A DNA stretch of 64,000 bases from the NCBI GenBank assembly GCA_024279915.1, contig JAJRRB010000032.1, forward strand, positions 1-64,000, given 5' to 3'. Position 1 is the first letter of the stretch. Each line of letters starts with the position of its first letter. Source of the stretch: Deltaproteobacteria bacterium (GTDB taxonomy: Bacteria; Desulfobacterota; Desulfuromonadia; Desulfuromonadales; BM103). This document shows positions 50,675 through 60,319 of the stretch, piece after piece. The notes below the pieces were generated by a model. It worked only from the letters and a program-made list of their open reading frames with translations, had not been told where the DNA came from and did not search any database. A program made the translations under genes and the position numbers.

Positions 50675-52114
50675 ATGAGTCAGGAATTTGACGACAATCA
50701 TACTCCGAATAACGACACCACAGAAAGTGTATCTGAGCCAGTAGAGCACGTTGATAAAGGTAAACGGACTTTTCTCAAGCTCGGCGTAGCTGGCGCCGGA
50801 GTTGCTGCTGCGACAGCAGGCGGTGCGTTCATCGCCCACAAACTGGAAGGCACACCGATGGATGACATTGTGCCACCGGACGGGATTGCCAAAGACTTTA
50901 AACCGATGGATCAGAGAAATCTGATCTTGACGTTTGCCGGAAGTGAAGCTTTGAATAAAAAACATCCCGAGAGAAAAGAACTCTTTAACAAGGTCCTGAA
51001 AAAAGAGAACCCTGACCATCCAGAATTTGATTTCAGAAAAGATTACAAGGCTATGCGTACCCGTCCCATTCGTGATGAACCGGGCTATACGCAGCTGGAC
51101 AAGGCGTTGCAAATGTCCACAATGTCCACCTGGAAATATGTTTCTCATAATGAAGGTAATGGTCAACCTGGCGATGGCATATTGAATTGGGATCAGTCCA
51201 GCGTTGCCAAACAGAAGTACAAGTTTGACAGTAAAAATGAGGCCACTCTGGCCATCAAAAGCGCTGCTCGCATCTATGGCGCACAAGCTTGCGGGATTGC
51301 CAGATTTGACCGGCGCTTTGTTTATGAGCCGATGTATGATATGGCCAAAGAAGAGACTTTGAGTTGGGACAAGGATGTCCCGTTTGAACCCAAATCAGTC
51401 ATCGTCATGTTGTGGGAGATGGATTACCATTGTATAGCCACGGCGCCAGCCTGGACAGCCGATGCAACCGTTGCTGAGGCTTATACGCGGCAGGCTACAG
51501 GAGCCGCCCAGATGGCCCAGTTTCTCAAAGGCCTCGGTCACCATGCGATCGGTGCCGGAAACGACATGGCAAACAGCGTTGCCTATGGGGTGCTGGCTGG
51601 GTTGGGCGAAGGCGCCCGTAACGGCCACCTGATTGCCCCGGAAGTCGGTTGCCGGGTGCGCATCAGCAAAGTTTTTACAGATTTTGATTTTTTCGATTAC
51701 GCCCAGCCACGTGATTTTGGGGTCAAGAGTTTCTGCGAGCACTGCAAACGGTGTGCTACCTCATGCCCATCCAAAGCGATCAGCTTCGATGATAAGCCGA
51801 GTCTTTATCCCACTTATTCGGACAATAAAGAAGACACCTGGAACAATCTCAGTGGACTTTACAAGTTCCATAGCGACGCCAAAAAATGTTTCATGTTCTG
51901 GACTCAGAATGGCAGCGGTTGTGCCGCCTGCATAGCCGCCTGCCCATACAATAAACCGGATTTCTGGCACCACCGTTTCATCGATGCACAGAATGTCATA
52001 GCCCCTGGCTGGGTGCACAGCATCATGCGTGAGATGGATATCGTCTTTGGCTACGGAAATGTCGCTGACCCGGAGAAAGTGAAGAAATTCTGGAAGAGAG
52101 GGAGTAAGGTGTGA
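50675..52114 (+). CDS. rdhA: Reductive dehalogenase catalytic subunit (RdhA), second copy
   Basis: 479 residues, clearly homologous to the first copy along its length. The cluster region is intact: C354 onward CEHCKRCATSCP, and a second set ending CAACIAACPYNKPDFW at 416. The Tat-type signal reads DKGKRTFLKLG, with Lys-Arg where twin Arg is expected. The corrinoid part carries SVIVMLWEMDYHCIATAPAW at the position of SVIVLLSEMDY in copy one. No rdhB follows directly; the 50-residue peptide or the fused anchor may serve it. Substrate may differ from copy one because the central regions vary most. Weak ribosome-binding site (AGATGAGG). Confidence 0.9.
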   Translation: MSQEFDDNHTPNNDTTESVSEPVEHVDKGKRTFLKLGVAGAGVAAATAGGAFIAHKLEGTPMDDIVPPDGIAKDFKPMDQRNLILTFAGSEALNKKHPERKELFNKVLKKENPDHPEFDFRKDYKAMRTRPIRDEPGYTQLDKALQMSTMSTWKYVSHNEGNGQPGDGILNWDQSSVAKQKYKFDSKNEATLAIKSAARIYGAQACGIARFDRRFVYEPMYDMAKEETLSWDKDVPFEPKSVIVMLWEMDYHCIATAPAWTADATVAEAYTRQATGAAQMAQFLKGLGHHAIGAGNDMANSVAYGVLAGLGEGARNGHLIAPEVGCRVRISKVFTDFDFFDYAQPRDFGVKSFCEHCKRCATSCPSKAISFDDKPSLYPTYSDNKEDTWNNLSGLYKFHSDAKKCFMFWTQNGSGCAACIAACPYNKPDFWHHRFIDAQNVIAPGWVHSIMREMDIVFGYGNVADPEKVKKFWKRGSKV

Positions 52115-52139
52115 GCTGTTATATTTTTCTGAAACTACT

Positions 52140-52149
52140 TGTGATCACA
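52140..52149. promoter_or_regulatory. CRP-type TGTGATCACA palindrome
   Basis: A perfect 10-bp palindrome with CRP-like half-sites back to back (no 6-base centre), 26 bases after rdhA2 and 169 bases before the next gene. Symmetry is clear; CRP binding is doubtful because of the missing centre. Confidence 0.3.
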
Positions 52150-52317
52150 GATGATTTTATCACTTGTTATGACTTGCGAATTTAGCTTTGTGTTGTATCC
52201 TATGTATCTATAACCTTTGAATTAATTTGAAGCTTTACCGAGGGCTGATAACCCCCATCATATGTTGTATAGAATCACGTCATTTATCGCCGTTGATTGA
52301 ATCTTCAGGAGAAACAC

Positions 52318-53904
52318 ATGCGTTTTTTTGTTGTATTGTTGTTGGGCGTTGCTCTGCTGACGCCCGGATGTATCAAAGTTGGTCCCGATTTCTCCACAGC
52401 GCCAGCACCTGTCTCCGATCAATGGCTTGATGCCGAAGAGAAACAGATCAGATCCGAACCTGGTGATCATGCAGAATGGTGGAAGACCTTCAACGATCCG
52501 ATTCTGGATCAGTTGGTCCAGATGGCCTATCAGCAGACCCTCTCGCTGCAGGTCGCAGGCTTACGAGTTCTTGAAGCTCGTGCCGAACTGGGTTTCGTGA
52601 CCGGTCATCTCTTTCCTCAGGTCCAGCAGGCAAGGGGGGACATTTCTACCGTCGGTGCCAGTAAGAATGAAGCGAATACTCTCGGTATAGACCCGAGCTG
52701 GAAGACTGGCGGCCTTGGTTTCGATACCGCCTGGGAGATGGACTTCTGGGGCAAATTCCGACGTGGAGTTGAATCGGCCGACGCTTCCCTGATCGCCTCC
52801 ATCGCAGATTATGATGATGTTCTGGTGGCCCTGACCGCTGAAGTCGCTCGTGCTTATACTTTGATCCGCACTTTCGAGGAACGAATCCTGATTGCCGAGC
52901 AGAACATCAAGATCCAACAGCGTTCTCTGGAAATTACTGAAGCTCGCTTTGAGGCCGGTCTGGTTACGGAACTCGATACACAGCAGGCCAGAGCCTTGCT
53001 GAACAGTACCAAGGCATTGATTCCTGGCTTCAAAGCAGGTTTGCGGCAGGCCCAGAATGCTCTGAGTGTTCTGCTCGGAACCCCTCCCGGAGATTTACAT
53101 CAAATCATTGTTGCCAACGGATCGATTCCGGCAGCCCCGGTTGAAGTTGCAGTAGGTATTCCGGCAGAGTTGTTGCGTCGCCGGCCAGACATTCGCCGTG
53201 CTGAAATGCAGGCAGCTGCCCAGAGCGCTTTAATCGGGGTTTCCAGGGCAGACCTTTTCCCGCATTTTTCGCTGGTCGGCTCAATTGGTCTACGTTCCAG
53301 TAATAACTCTCCAACCCGAGCTGGTGGCGCAGGAGGTAGCAGTTTTGGTGACCTCTTCGACAGTGACAGCTTTGAATATTTCGTTGGGCCAAGCTTTCGT
53401 TGGGACATTTTGAACTACGGCCGCATCAAGAACCAGGTTCGTGTTCAGGACGCTCGTTTCCAGCAGCTGCAGGTCAATTACCAGGAGACTGTCCTGCGTG
53501 CTGCCAGGGAAGTGGAAGACGGCATGGTCGGCTTCCTGCGCAGCCAGGAAGAGGCCGGTTTCCTGACCAAGAGCGTCAACGCCTACAAACGTTCCGTTGA
53601 CCTTGCCCAGATCCAGTACCGTGAAGGTCTGATCGATTATCTGCGGGTACTTGACAATCAGCGCGCATTAACTGCTGAACAGGACCGGTTGATAGCGACG
53701 CAAGGTGATGTTGCTTTGAGCCTGATTGGCATGTATAAGGCGCTGGGCGGTGGTTGGCAGATCCGTTCTGGACAGAATCTCGTGCCTGAAGAGATGCAGC
53801 AGGAAATGGCCGAACGCACCGATTGGGGTGATCTGCTGAATCTTGAGGAGCAAGTACCGCAAACGACAGAAGAACGCTCTGACTGGCGTTGGCCGGATTG
53901 GTAG
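52318..53904 (+). CDS. Outer-membrane efflux lipoprotein (NodT/TolC family)
   Basis: 528 residues from ATG 52318, preceded by CAGGAG; seven in-frame codons upstream lack a site. The lipoprotein signal is MRFFVVLLLGVALLTPGC (Cys18). The long helices of two OEP repeats, the phrase GIPAELLRRRPDIRRAEMQ and the closing KALGGGWQIR are present. The C-terminal 45 residues after ALGGGWQ (VPEEMQQEMAERTDWGDLL, acidic, Trp-rich) extend beyond the family norm. It opens the second efflux operon. Confidence 0.93.
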   Translation: MRFFVVLLLGVALLTPGCIKVGPDFSTAPAPVSDQWLDAEEKQIRSEPGDHAEWWKTFNDPILDQLVQMAYQQTLSLQVAGLRVLEARAELGFVTGHLFPQVQQARGDISTVGASKNEANTLGIDPSWKTGGLGFDTAWEMDFWGKFRRGVESADASLIASIADYDDVLVALTAEVARAYTLIRTFEERILIAEQNIKIQQRSLEITEARFEAGLVTELDTQQARALLNSTKALIPGFKAGLRQAQNALSVLLGTPPGDLHQIIVANGSIPAAPVEVAVGIPAELLRRRPDIRRAEMQAAAQSALIGVSRADLFPHFSLVGSIGLRSSNNSPTRAGGAGGSSFGDLFDSDSFEYFVGPSFRWDILNYGRIKNQVRVQDARFQQLQVNYQETVLRAAREVEDGMVGFLRSQEEAGFLTKSVNAYKRSVDLAQIQYREGLIDYLRVLDNQRALTAEQDRLIATQGDVALSLIGMYKALGGGWQIRSGQNLVPEEMQQEMAERTDWGDLLNLEEQVPQTTEERSDWRWPDW

Positions 53905-54006
53905 AAAAGACAATTTTGAATTTGTAGTTTTGAATTTTGAATTATATAGATAACAACTGAACTAATTGCCCGTTACTGGTCAACAGTAACAAACGACAGG
54001 TGAAAC
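53905..54006. repeat. AT-rich repeat TTTTGAATTT between efflux genes
   Basis: The sequence TTTTGAATTTGTAGTTTTGAATTTTGAATT (about 53914-53944) has three TTTTGAATT units, the same kind of intergenic low-complexity run as near 1794-1821. No gene or hairpin is present in the rest of the gap. Confidence 0.5.
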
Positions 54007-55116
54007 ATGAAAATCCAACGTATCTATTTAGTCCCGTTGCTTATTGCAGCTCTTTTGCTGCCTGCTTGCAAAGAGGAAGTCGAGAAGAAGGAAGTAATTC
54101 GTCCGGTGAGGTCAGTACGGGTGGCTGGAGAGTTGCAGATGTTAGCCGGTCGTTCCTTCCCCGGCAAGGCGACTGCCACGCAACAGACCAATCTGGCATT
54201 TCGGGTCGCCGGCCCTCTTACTGAATTTCCGGCCCAGGTCGGTGACGAAGTCAAGAAGGGTGACGTCCTGGCCAGAATCGACCCGCGAGACTTTCAGGTT
54301 GAACTGCGCAATGTCCAAGGGCAGCTGAAAAGGACCCAGGCGTCATTGGAGCTGGCAACCAGTGATTATGATCGAGTTAAACGCGTTGCGGCAAAAGACC
54401 CAGGCGCCATCAGTCAGGCTATGATCGATAACAAGAAGGGTGCCCTTGACAGTGCTAAGGCCCAGGTACAGTCGCTACAGGCAACCGTAGCTACCGCTAG
54501 AGATAATCTGAACTATACCTACCTCAGGGCGTCTTATGATGGAACTGTGGTCGAGACGTTTGTGGAAAACTTCGAAGATGTGCAGGCTAAACAATCGATC
54601 ATCCGCCTGGTTGATACCCGTAAGATGGAATTTACTATCAATATACCGGAAAGCCTGATCTCCCGGGTTGCTGATGTCGAAACCGTGCTGGTTCGTTTCG
54701 ATGTCTTCCCCGACCATGATATCCCGGCAACTATCAAGGAAGTTGGTAGAGAGGCCTCGAAGACCACCCGAACCTATCCGGTCACGTTGATCATGGACCA
54801 GCCTGAAGGACTGCGGATCCTGCCCGGTATGGCCGGAAAGGCCTGGGCAGACAAGGTCTCCGCAGAACTGACCAAAGATACGACCGGAGGGCCAACTGTG
54901 CCGGTTGCTGCCACTTTCACCGAGAACGGAAAATCCTATGTCTGGGTCATCAATGAGGATTCCATGACGGTGACACGACAGGAGGTCACATTGGGTCGCG
55001 TTACCAATGATGGGGTTACGACACTCGGCGGTCTCAAGGGCGGAGAGCTGATTGTCTCAGCTGGCGCTCATTCCGTGGTCGAAGGACAGCAAGTTCGTAT
55101 TTTAGAGAAACAATAA
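54007..55116 (+). CDS. RND efflux periplasmic adaptor lipoprotein
   Basis: 369 residues. The lipoprotein signal MKIQRIYLVPLLIAALLLPAC ends in Cys21. The two lipoyl halves surround the coiled-coil hairpin (about 95-165): GDEVKKGDVLARIDPRDFQVEL before it and YLRASYDGTVVETFVENFEDV after it. The beta-barrel domain and membrane-proximal domain follow, including TENGKSYVWVINEDSMTVTRQ. It connects the permease encoded 31 bases downstream to the channel upstream. The adaptor is unlike the one at 1832 in length and sequence, so the two pumps are not recent duplicates. Confidence 0.92.
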   Translation: MKIQRIYLVPLLIAALLLPACKEEVEKKEVIRPVRSVRVAGELQMLAGRSFPGKATATQQTNLAFRVAGPLTEFPAQVGDEVKKGDVLARIDPRDFQVELRNVQGQLKRTQASLELATSDYDRVKRVAAKDPGAISQAMIDNKKGALDSAKAQVQSLQATVATARDNLNYTYLRASYDGTVVETFVENFEDVQAKQSIIRLVDTRKMEFTINIPESLISRVADVETVLVRFDVFPDHDIPATIKEVGREASKTTRTYPVTLIMDQPEGLRILPGMAGKAWADKVSAELTKDTTGGPTVPVAATFTENGKSYVWVINEDSMTVTRQEVTLGRVTNDGVTTLGGLKGGELIVSAGAHSVVEGQQVRILEKQ

Positions 55117-55147
55117 ATTGGATAGACAATAAACGGGAGAGTTCCGC

Positions 55148-58100
55148 GTGAACCTTGCAAAAATAGCCATTGAAAAAAAGGTTGTAACTTACTTTGTGTC
55201 CTTCATGATGTTGCTTGCCGGGGTCGGCAGTTATTTCTCCCTTGGACAGTTGGAGGACCCGGAATTTTCAATCAAGTCTGCCCTCATCGTAACAACTTAT
55301 CCAGGAGCCAGTGCCGAAGAGGTAGAGCTTGAGATAACCGATCGTATTGAGATCGCCCTGCAAGAGCTCACAGCGGGAGATTATGTCGAATCCTTTTCTT
55401 CTCCCGGACTGTCCGAAATTAAGGTCGAGTTCAAGCCGGAATACTGGTCCGACCGTCTTCCCCAGGTTTTTGATGAGCTGCGCCGCAAGATTCGCGACAT
55501 TGAAGCAGACTTGCCGCCTGGTGCCGGACGGCCCGTGATCAATGACGATTTCGGTGATGTCTACGGCATGGTGCTGGCCCTGACTGGTGACGGCTATACC
55601 TACCAGGAGATGGAAGAGGCGGCCAAAAGTTTGAAAAAGGAGTTGAGCCTGGTCAAAGGTGTGGCCCGAGTCGAACTCTGGGGCGTACAGCCCAAGGTCA
55701 TCTACCTTGATTCTTCGGAGACCCAGCTATCCCAACTCGGCCTGACCGATTCCAGCATCATCTCTACCTTGAAAAATCAGAATATGGTGGTCGATGGCGG
55801 TGGCTTGAACATCCAGAACAAACGCACACGGTTCGCTCCGTCCGGAGAATTTCAGTCTCCCGAAGACATCGCCGATCTGGCTATCCGCGCCTCTCTGGCT
55901 GATGAACTTTCCAACCTGGCGTCTGCCAGTTCAGGCGACAGCCTATATCGTACAACCGACGACCTGATCCGCATCCGTGATATCGGTACGGTTAGCCGTG
56001 GCTATCTCGACCCAGCCAAGACTTTGATGCGCTATAACGGCGAACGGGCTCTCGGGATTTCTCTCGCCAACGTCTCCGGAGCCAACGTCGTTGAGGTCGG
56101 CACAGCTATCGATACACGTCTTGATGAATTGATTGAAAATCTGCCTGTTGGCTTGGAGTTGCATCGGGTTCACTGGATGTCAGATATCGTCGATACGTCT
56201 GTCAAGGGGTTCTTTGTCCGCTTGGCCCAGGCAATTGCTATCGTTCTCATTGTCTTGTCTGTGTCCATGGGTTGGCGTATGGGCCTGATTATAGGTACCG
56301 ACCTGATCTTTACGATTCTCGGCACTCTGGTTTTTCTGGCTGTTCTGGGTATTGACCTGCAGCGGATGTCACTGGGTGCACTGGTTATCGCTCTGGGTAT
56401 GATGGTCGACAATTCGATTGTAGTTGCAGATGGTTTTGTTGTTCGTCTTCAGAAAGGAATGGACCGCAAACAGGCTGCTGTCGAAGCAGCCAGCCAACCT
56501 GCTACTCCGTTGCTCGGCGCGACAGTGATTGCCGTAATGGCCTTCTATCCAATCTATGCTTCGACCGAGAGTGCCGGTGAATATTGCCGGACCCTCTTTA
56601 CCGTTGTGGGCATCTCTCTGATGTTCAGTTGGGTGATCTCACAGACCCTGACGCCGCTCAAGTGTATGGATCTGCTTCCTGACCCCAAACAGGATGATGA
56701 AGGCAGCGACCCCTATGACACCAAGATGTTCCGCGCCTTCCGCAGTGTTCTTGATAAAGCGATCCGTATGCGGGTTCTGTTCATGGGCTGCATGCTTGGT
56801 CTGCTGGTTCTGGCTGGCGGGGGTTTTGGCTTTGTTGATCAGCTCTTCTTCCCCGACTCGTCGATGACCAAAATCATGATTGATTACTGGGGAGACCAGG
56901 GAACCCGCATCGAATTTGTTTCAGAGGATATTAAGCAGATTGAGGAGAGGTTGCTTGCGGATGAACGGGTCGAAGCTGTCTCAACTTTTGTCGGTGCTGG
57001 TCCACCTCGTTTCTATCTTCCGGTCGACCCGGAAGGGGCTAACACGGCCTATGGGCAGTTGATTGTCAATACCACTGATGCCAAGTCGATTGATGCTCTG
57101 ATTGCTGATATCAAGCCATGGCTGGATGAAAGCTTCCCGAATGCCCTGATCCCGATTCGTAAGTACGGAGTCGGCCCTAGTAATACCTGGAAATTTGAGG
57201 TTCGTATCAGTGGTCCTGCCATTGCAGATCCTCAAGTATTGCGTGGCCTGGCCGAAGAAGGTTTGGAGATTCTGCGCAACGAGCCGGTTGCGGGCGAGAT
57301 GCAGACTGATTGGCGTCAGCCAGTCCCCAAGCTGGTGCCGCTCTATAATCAGGAGCGCGCTCGTTGGGCTGCGATCACCCGTGAGGATGTGGCGAACACC
57401 ACGAAACGTGCTTTTGACGGTCGAAGTGTAGGGCTCTACCGGGAGAATGATGACCTGATCCCGATTGTCCTGCGCTTGTCTGAAGAGGACCGGGAAAATG
57501 TCAACAAGCTGGAGTCGCTACAGGTTCAGGGTGCCATGAGCACTGAAACGATCCCCATCGCTCAGGTGGTCGACGGTATTGAAACAGTGTGGGAGGACTA
57601 TTTTATCGGCCGGCGTGATCGTCGTCGGACCATTACCCTCCAGGCTAACCCTATCCTCGGACAGACCAATCCGACCCTGGTTGCCGCCGTTCAAGACCAG
57701 ATCGAAGCGATCGAACTGCCCCCGGGGTACACCATGGAGTGGGGTGGCGAGAAAGAAGACTCGGCCAAATCACAGCAATCGCTCATCCCTGGAATGATCC
57801 CGGCCTTTGCGGTTGTGCTTCTTCTCATTGTGGCACTATTTAATGCCATAAAACCACCGCTGATTATCCTCTGCACCATCCCTTTTGCCTTCATCGGCAT
57901 TACCGCTGGTCTGCTCGTGTTTAACACGCCTTTTGGTTTTCTGGCTCTGCTTGGGGCCATGAGTCTGGCCGGGATGATGACCAAGAATGTTATTGTCCTG
58001 CTCGATGAGGTCAATATCCAACTGGAAGAGGGGAAATCGCAATACGATGCGATTATCGGCGCGGCTATGTCACGCCTGCGTCCCGTGGTGTTGGCGGCGG

Positions 58101-58264
58101 CGACAACCGTGCTTGGTGTTGTCCCGTTGCTGCAGGATGTTTTCTGGGTCGGATTGGCGGTCACAGTTATGACTGGCTTGACCTTTGGAACTATCCTGAC
58201 CATGTTGGTGGTGCCGGTACTTTATTGTATGTTCTTCAAAATACCGTCACCAAAAGTAGAATAA
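55148..58264 (+). CDS. RND efflux permease (hydrophobe/amphiphile exporter subtype)
   Basis: 1038 residues, GTG start behind ACGGGAG. N-terminus NLAKIAIEKKVVTYFVSFMM, large loops after TM1 and TM7 as usual. In TM4 the motif is GMMVDNSIVVADGF with Asp421 followed by Asn422 instead of two Asp as in AcrB; this D-N form is normal for a separate RND subgroup and leaves one charged relay residue. A second landmark, TTVLGVVPLLQDVFWVGLAVTVMTG, is in TM11. The operon order (channel, adaptor, permease) is the reverse of the first pump. The termination hairpin lies 67 bases downstream. Confidence 0.93.
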   Translation: MNLAKIAIEKKVVTYFVSFMMLLAGVGSYFSLGQLEDPEFSIKSALIVTTYPGASAEEVELEITDRIEIALQELTAGDYVESFSSPGLSEIKVEFKPEYWSDRLPQVFDELRRKIRDIEADLPPGAGRPVINDDFGDVYGMVLALTGDGYTYQEMEEAAKSLKKELSLVKGVARVELWGVQPKVIYLDSSETQLSQLGLTDSSIISTLKNQNMVVDGGGLNIQNKRTRFAPSGEFQSPEDIADLAIRASLADELSNLASASSGDSLYRTTDDLIRIRDIGTVSRGYLDPAKTLMRYNGERALGISLANVSGANVVEVGTAIDTRLDELIENLPVGLELHRVHWMSDIVDTSVKGFFVRLAQAIAIVLIVLSVSMGWRMGLIIGTDLIFTILGTLVFLAVLGIDLQRMSLGALVIALGMMVDNSIVVADGFVVRLQKGMDRKQAAVEAASQPATPLLGATVIAVMAFYPIYASTESAGEYCRTLFTVVGISLMFSWVISQTLTPLKCMDLLPDPKQDDEGSDPYDTKMFRAFRSVLDKAIRMRVLFMGCMLGLLVLAGGGFGFVDQLFFPDSSMTKIMIDYWGDQGTRIEFVSEDIKQIEERLLADERVEAVSTFVGAGPPRFYLPVDPEGANTAYGQLIVNTTDAKSIDALIADIKPWLDESFPNALIPIRKYGVGPSNTWKFEVRISGPAIADPQVLRGLAEEGLEILRNEPVAGEMQTDWRQPVPKLVPLYNQERARWAAITREDVANTTKRAFDGRSVGLYRENDDLIPIVLRLSEEDRENVNKLESLQVQGAMSTETIPIAQVVDGIETVWEDYFIGRRDRRRTITLQANPILGQTNPTLVAAVQDQIEAIELPPGYTMEWGGEKEDSAKSQQSLIPGMIPAFAVVLLLIVALFNAIKPPLIILCTIPFAFIGITAGLLVFNTPFGFLALLGAMSLAGMMTKNVIVLLDEVNIQLEEGKSQYDAIIGAAMSRLRPVVLAAATTVLGVVPLLQDVFWVGLAVTVMTGLTFGTILTMLVVPVLYCMFFKIPSPKVE

Positions 58265-58330
58265 ATACAAGGTGTTGGGCTTTGGGTGTCGGGTTTAATA
58301 GCCTGGGTCATAAGTTAAAGAAATAAACAT

Positions 58331-58366
58331 GGCAGGTTGCTTTTTTTGAGTTGCCTGCCTTTTTTC
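58331..58366 (+). terminator. Terminator after the second RND operon
   Basis: GGCAGG (58331-58336) pairs with CCTGCC (58354-58359); the loop is 17 bases and T-rich, and seven T follow the stem. Stem short but T-run good. Confidence 0.6.
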
Positions 58367-58391
58367 TAAATGGAATTGTTGAGAATTAAAG

Positions 58392-60215
58392 ATGAAAAGA
58401 AAGTCATTCCCTGCTCGCTCTGTTCTCATGGTTGTTCTCTTGTTTAGTGCAGTTCTGCTCTGCGCGGGGCATGTTTTTGCTGCAACGGGCAATGTGCCTG
58501 CCACAGAGTTCCCTCCTGATCTGCAAAGTTACAATGATGCAGGGCAAGGTGTTCTTGAACGCTTGATCCACCGGGTCAAGGTGAACCCGTTCAACCTGGT
58601 GGGCTCTCTGATCTTCCTCTTTGCCATTATCCATACTTTCCTGGCGAGTAAATTTACGGCCATCTCCCACCGCCTGGAACATGAGCATGATGCCAAGAAA
58701 GAGCAGGGCCTGGTCCACAGGAACTCGGTTTCTCACGGTTCCAGGTTTATGCACTTTATGGGTGAGGTTGAGGTGGTTTTTGGTCTTTGGGCTCTGGCAT
58801 TGATGTTTGCTGTTGTAATTTTCTTTGACTGGTCAACAGCTGTTGATTATATCAGCTATAAGGTTAATTTCACCGAAGCACTCTTTGTTGTGGTCATCAT
58901 GACGCTGGCCTCCACCCGTCCGATTTTGAAACTCTCTGACATATTCATGGAGAAAATCGCCAATTTGCTCGGCGGTTCTCTGGCCGCTTGGTGGCTGACG
59001 ATCCTTACTCTTGGCCCGTTGCTTGGTTCTTTCATTACTGAGCCGGCCGCCATGACGATCTCAGCATTGTTGCTGGTTCGTAAATTTTATGTGCTGAAGC
59101 CGAGTACCAAGTTCAAGTACGCCACGATTGGTCTGCTATTTGTCAATATATCCGTCGGTGGCACTCTGACTCATTTTGCCGCACCACCAGTTTTGATGGT
59201 TGCGGAACCATGGGGCTGGGGGATGGGCTTTATGATGGTGAATTTCGGTTGGAAAGCCGCAATCGGCATCGTGCTTGCCAACGGGTTTTACTATTTTATG
59301 TTCCGAAAGGAATTCAGCCAACTGCAGGAACAATTCACATTCTTTAGATTGAAAAATGAAATTTTAACCAAACATCTTTCTCGTGAAGAGATGGAAACGG
59401 CTATTGATACTATTGGTGAAGAGATCAGAACCGAAGGTGGCTTTCGTGAGAAATTGACAGATCTGGTCGATGAATATGCTACGAAAATAAGAAAACGAAT
59501 GGAAGGTCAATACTTGCAAGATTGTGAGCGTCTGGATATTGATCTTGATCTGGCCCGCAAGGCTTTTCATAAGCGTTTTGAAGAGGTTCGGTTGTATCGG
59601 ATGAGGAGGGAATTCCCTCATCTTCTGAGTCAAGAGGAGAGAGCCCCATTCGTTGATCCGGAATGGAATACTCGCGAAGACCCTGTGCCGATCTGGATGA
59701 TGGTTGCCCATATTCTGTTCATGGGTTGGACTATCTTCAATGCCCACCATCCCGAGTTGTTTATCCCTGGTATGTTGTTCTTTCTCGGTTTTGCCGTGGT
59801 TACAGCCGACCATCAAAATGAAATTGACCTCAAGCCAGCGTTGCTGGTTGGGTTTTTTCTTGGCGGATTGGTGACTCACGGTGGTGTGCAAGGCTGGTGG
59901 ATCGAACCGGTTCTTGGGAGCCTTTCTGAATTACCTTTGATGGCCGTTGCCACAGTTCTGACAGCGCTCAATGACAACGCAGCCATTACTTACCTTAGCA
60001 CTCTGGTCCCCGGTTTTACAGATAGCTTGAAATACGCTGTGGTCGCCGGAGCTGTAACCGGTGGTGGTCTGACCGTGATTGCCAATGCTCCTAACCCGGC
60101 TGGTCAAGCGATTCTCAAGGACCACTTTGAGAACGGGGTCGCGCCCTTGGGCTTGTTGCTGGGCGCGCTTATTCCTACGTTCATTATGTTCGCAATGTTT
60201 CTGATCTTCAGTTGA
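58392..60215 (+). CDS. Putative Na+/H+ antiporter (PF07399 type)
   Basis: 607 residues. A signal-like helix (RSVLMVVLLFSAVLLCAGHVFA) precedes a periplasmic stretch, then at least ten hydrophobic helices in two groups, about 65-320 and 440-607, separated by a large cytoplasmic helical loop rich in charges (about 325-430). Landmarks: SASTRPILKLSD-like segment, AAWWLTILTLGPLLGSFITEPAAMT with an acidic Glu in the helix, NISVGGTLTHFAAPPVLMVA, and ALNDNAAITYLSTLVPG with the Asp and Asn typical of ion-translocating helices. The family exchanges Na+ for H+ at the inner membrane. Followed by glutamate dehydrogenase. Confidence 0.8.
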   Translation: MKRKSFPARSVLMVVLLFSAVLLCAGHVFAATGNVPATEFPPDLQSYNDAGQGVLERLIHRVKVNPFNLVGSLIFLFAIIHTFLASKFTAISHRLEHEHDAKKEQGLVHRNSVSHGSRFMHFMGEVEVVFGLWALALMFAVVIFFDWSTAVDYISYKVNFTEALFVVVIMTLASTRPILKLSDIFMEKIANLLGGSLAAWWLTILTLGPLLGSFITEPAAMTISALLLVRKFYVLKPSTKFKYATIGLLFVNISVGGTLTHFAAPPVLMVAEPWGWGMGFMMVNFGWKAAIGIVLANGFYYFMFRKEFSQLQEQFTFFRLKNEILTKHLSREEMETAIDTIGEEIRTEGGFREKLTDLVDEYATKIRKRMEGQYLQDCERLDIDLDLARKAFHKRFEEVRLYRMRREFPHLLSQEERAPFVDPEWNTREDPVPIWMMVAHILFMGWTIFNAHHPELFIPGMLFFLGFAVVTADHQNEIDLKPALLVGFFLGGLVTHGGVQGWWIEPVLGSLSELPLMAVATVLTALNDNAAITYLSTLVPGFTDSLKYAVVAGAVTGGGLTVIANAPNPAGQAILKDHFENGVAPLGLLLGALIPTFIMFAMFLIFS

Positions 60216-60319
60216 ATTAGTCTTTACTGTCAAAAGGCGCTGATGTGCTGTTGTTATAGCGAAGTGGGCTAACGACAGCTCTGAGTATTTATTAACCCCC
60301 AAACAGTATGGAGAACGCC

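Noticed and set aside
52140-52149. CRP binding site
   Set aside because: The palindrome lacks the 6-base centre required between CRP half-sites; kept only as a low-confidence palindrome.
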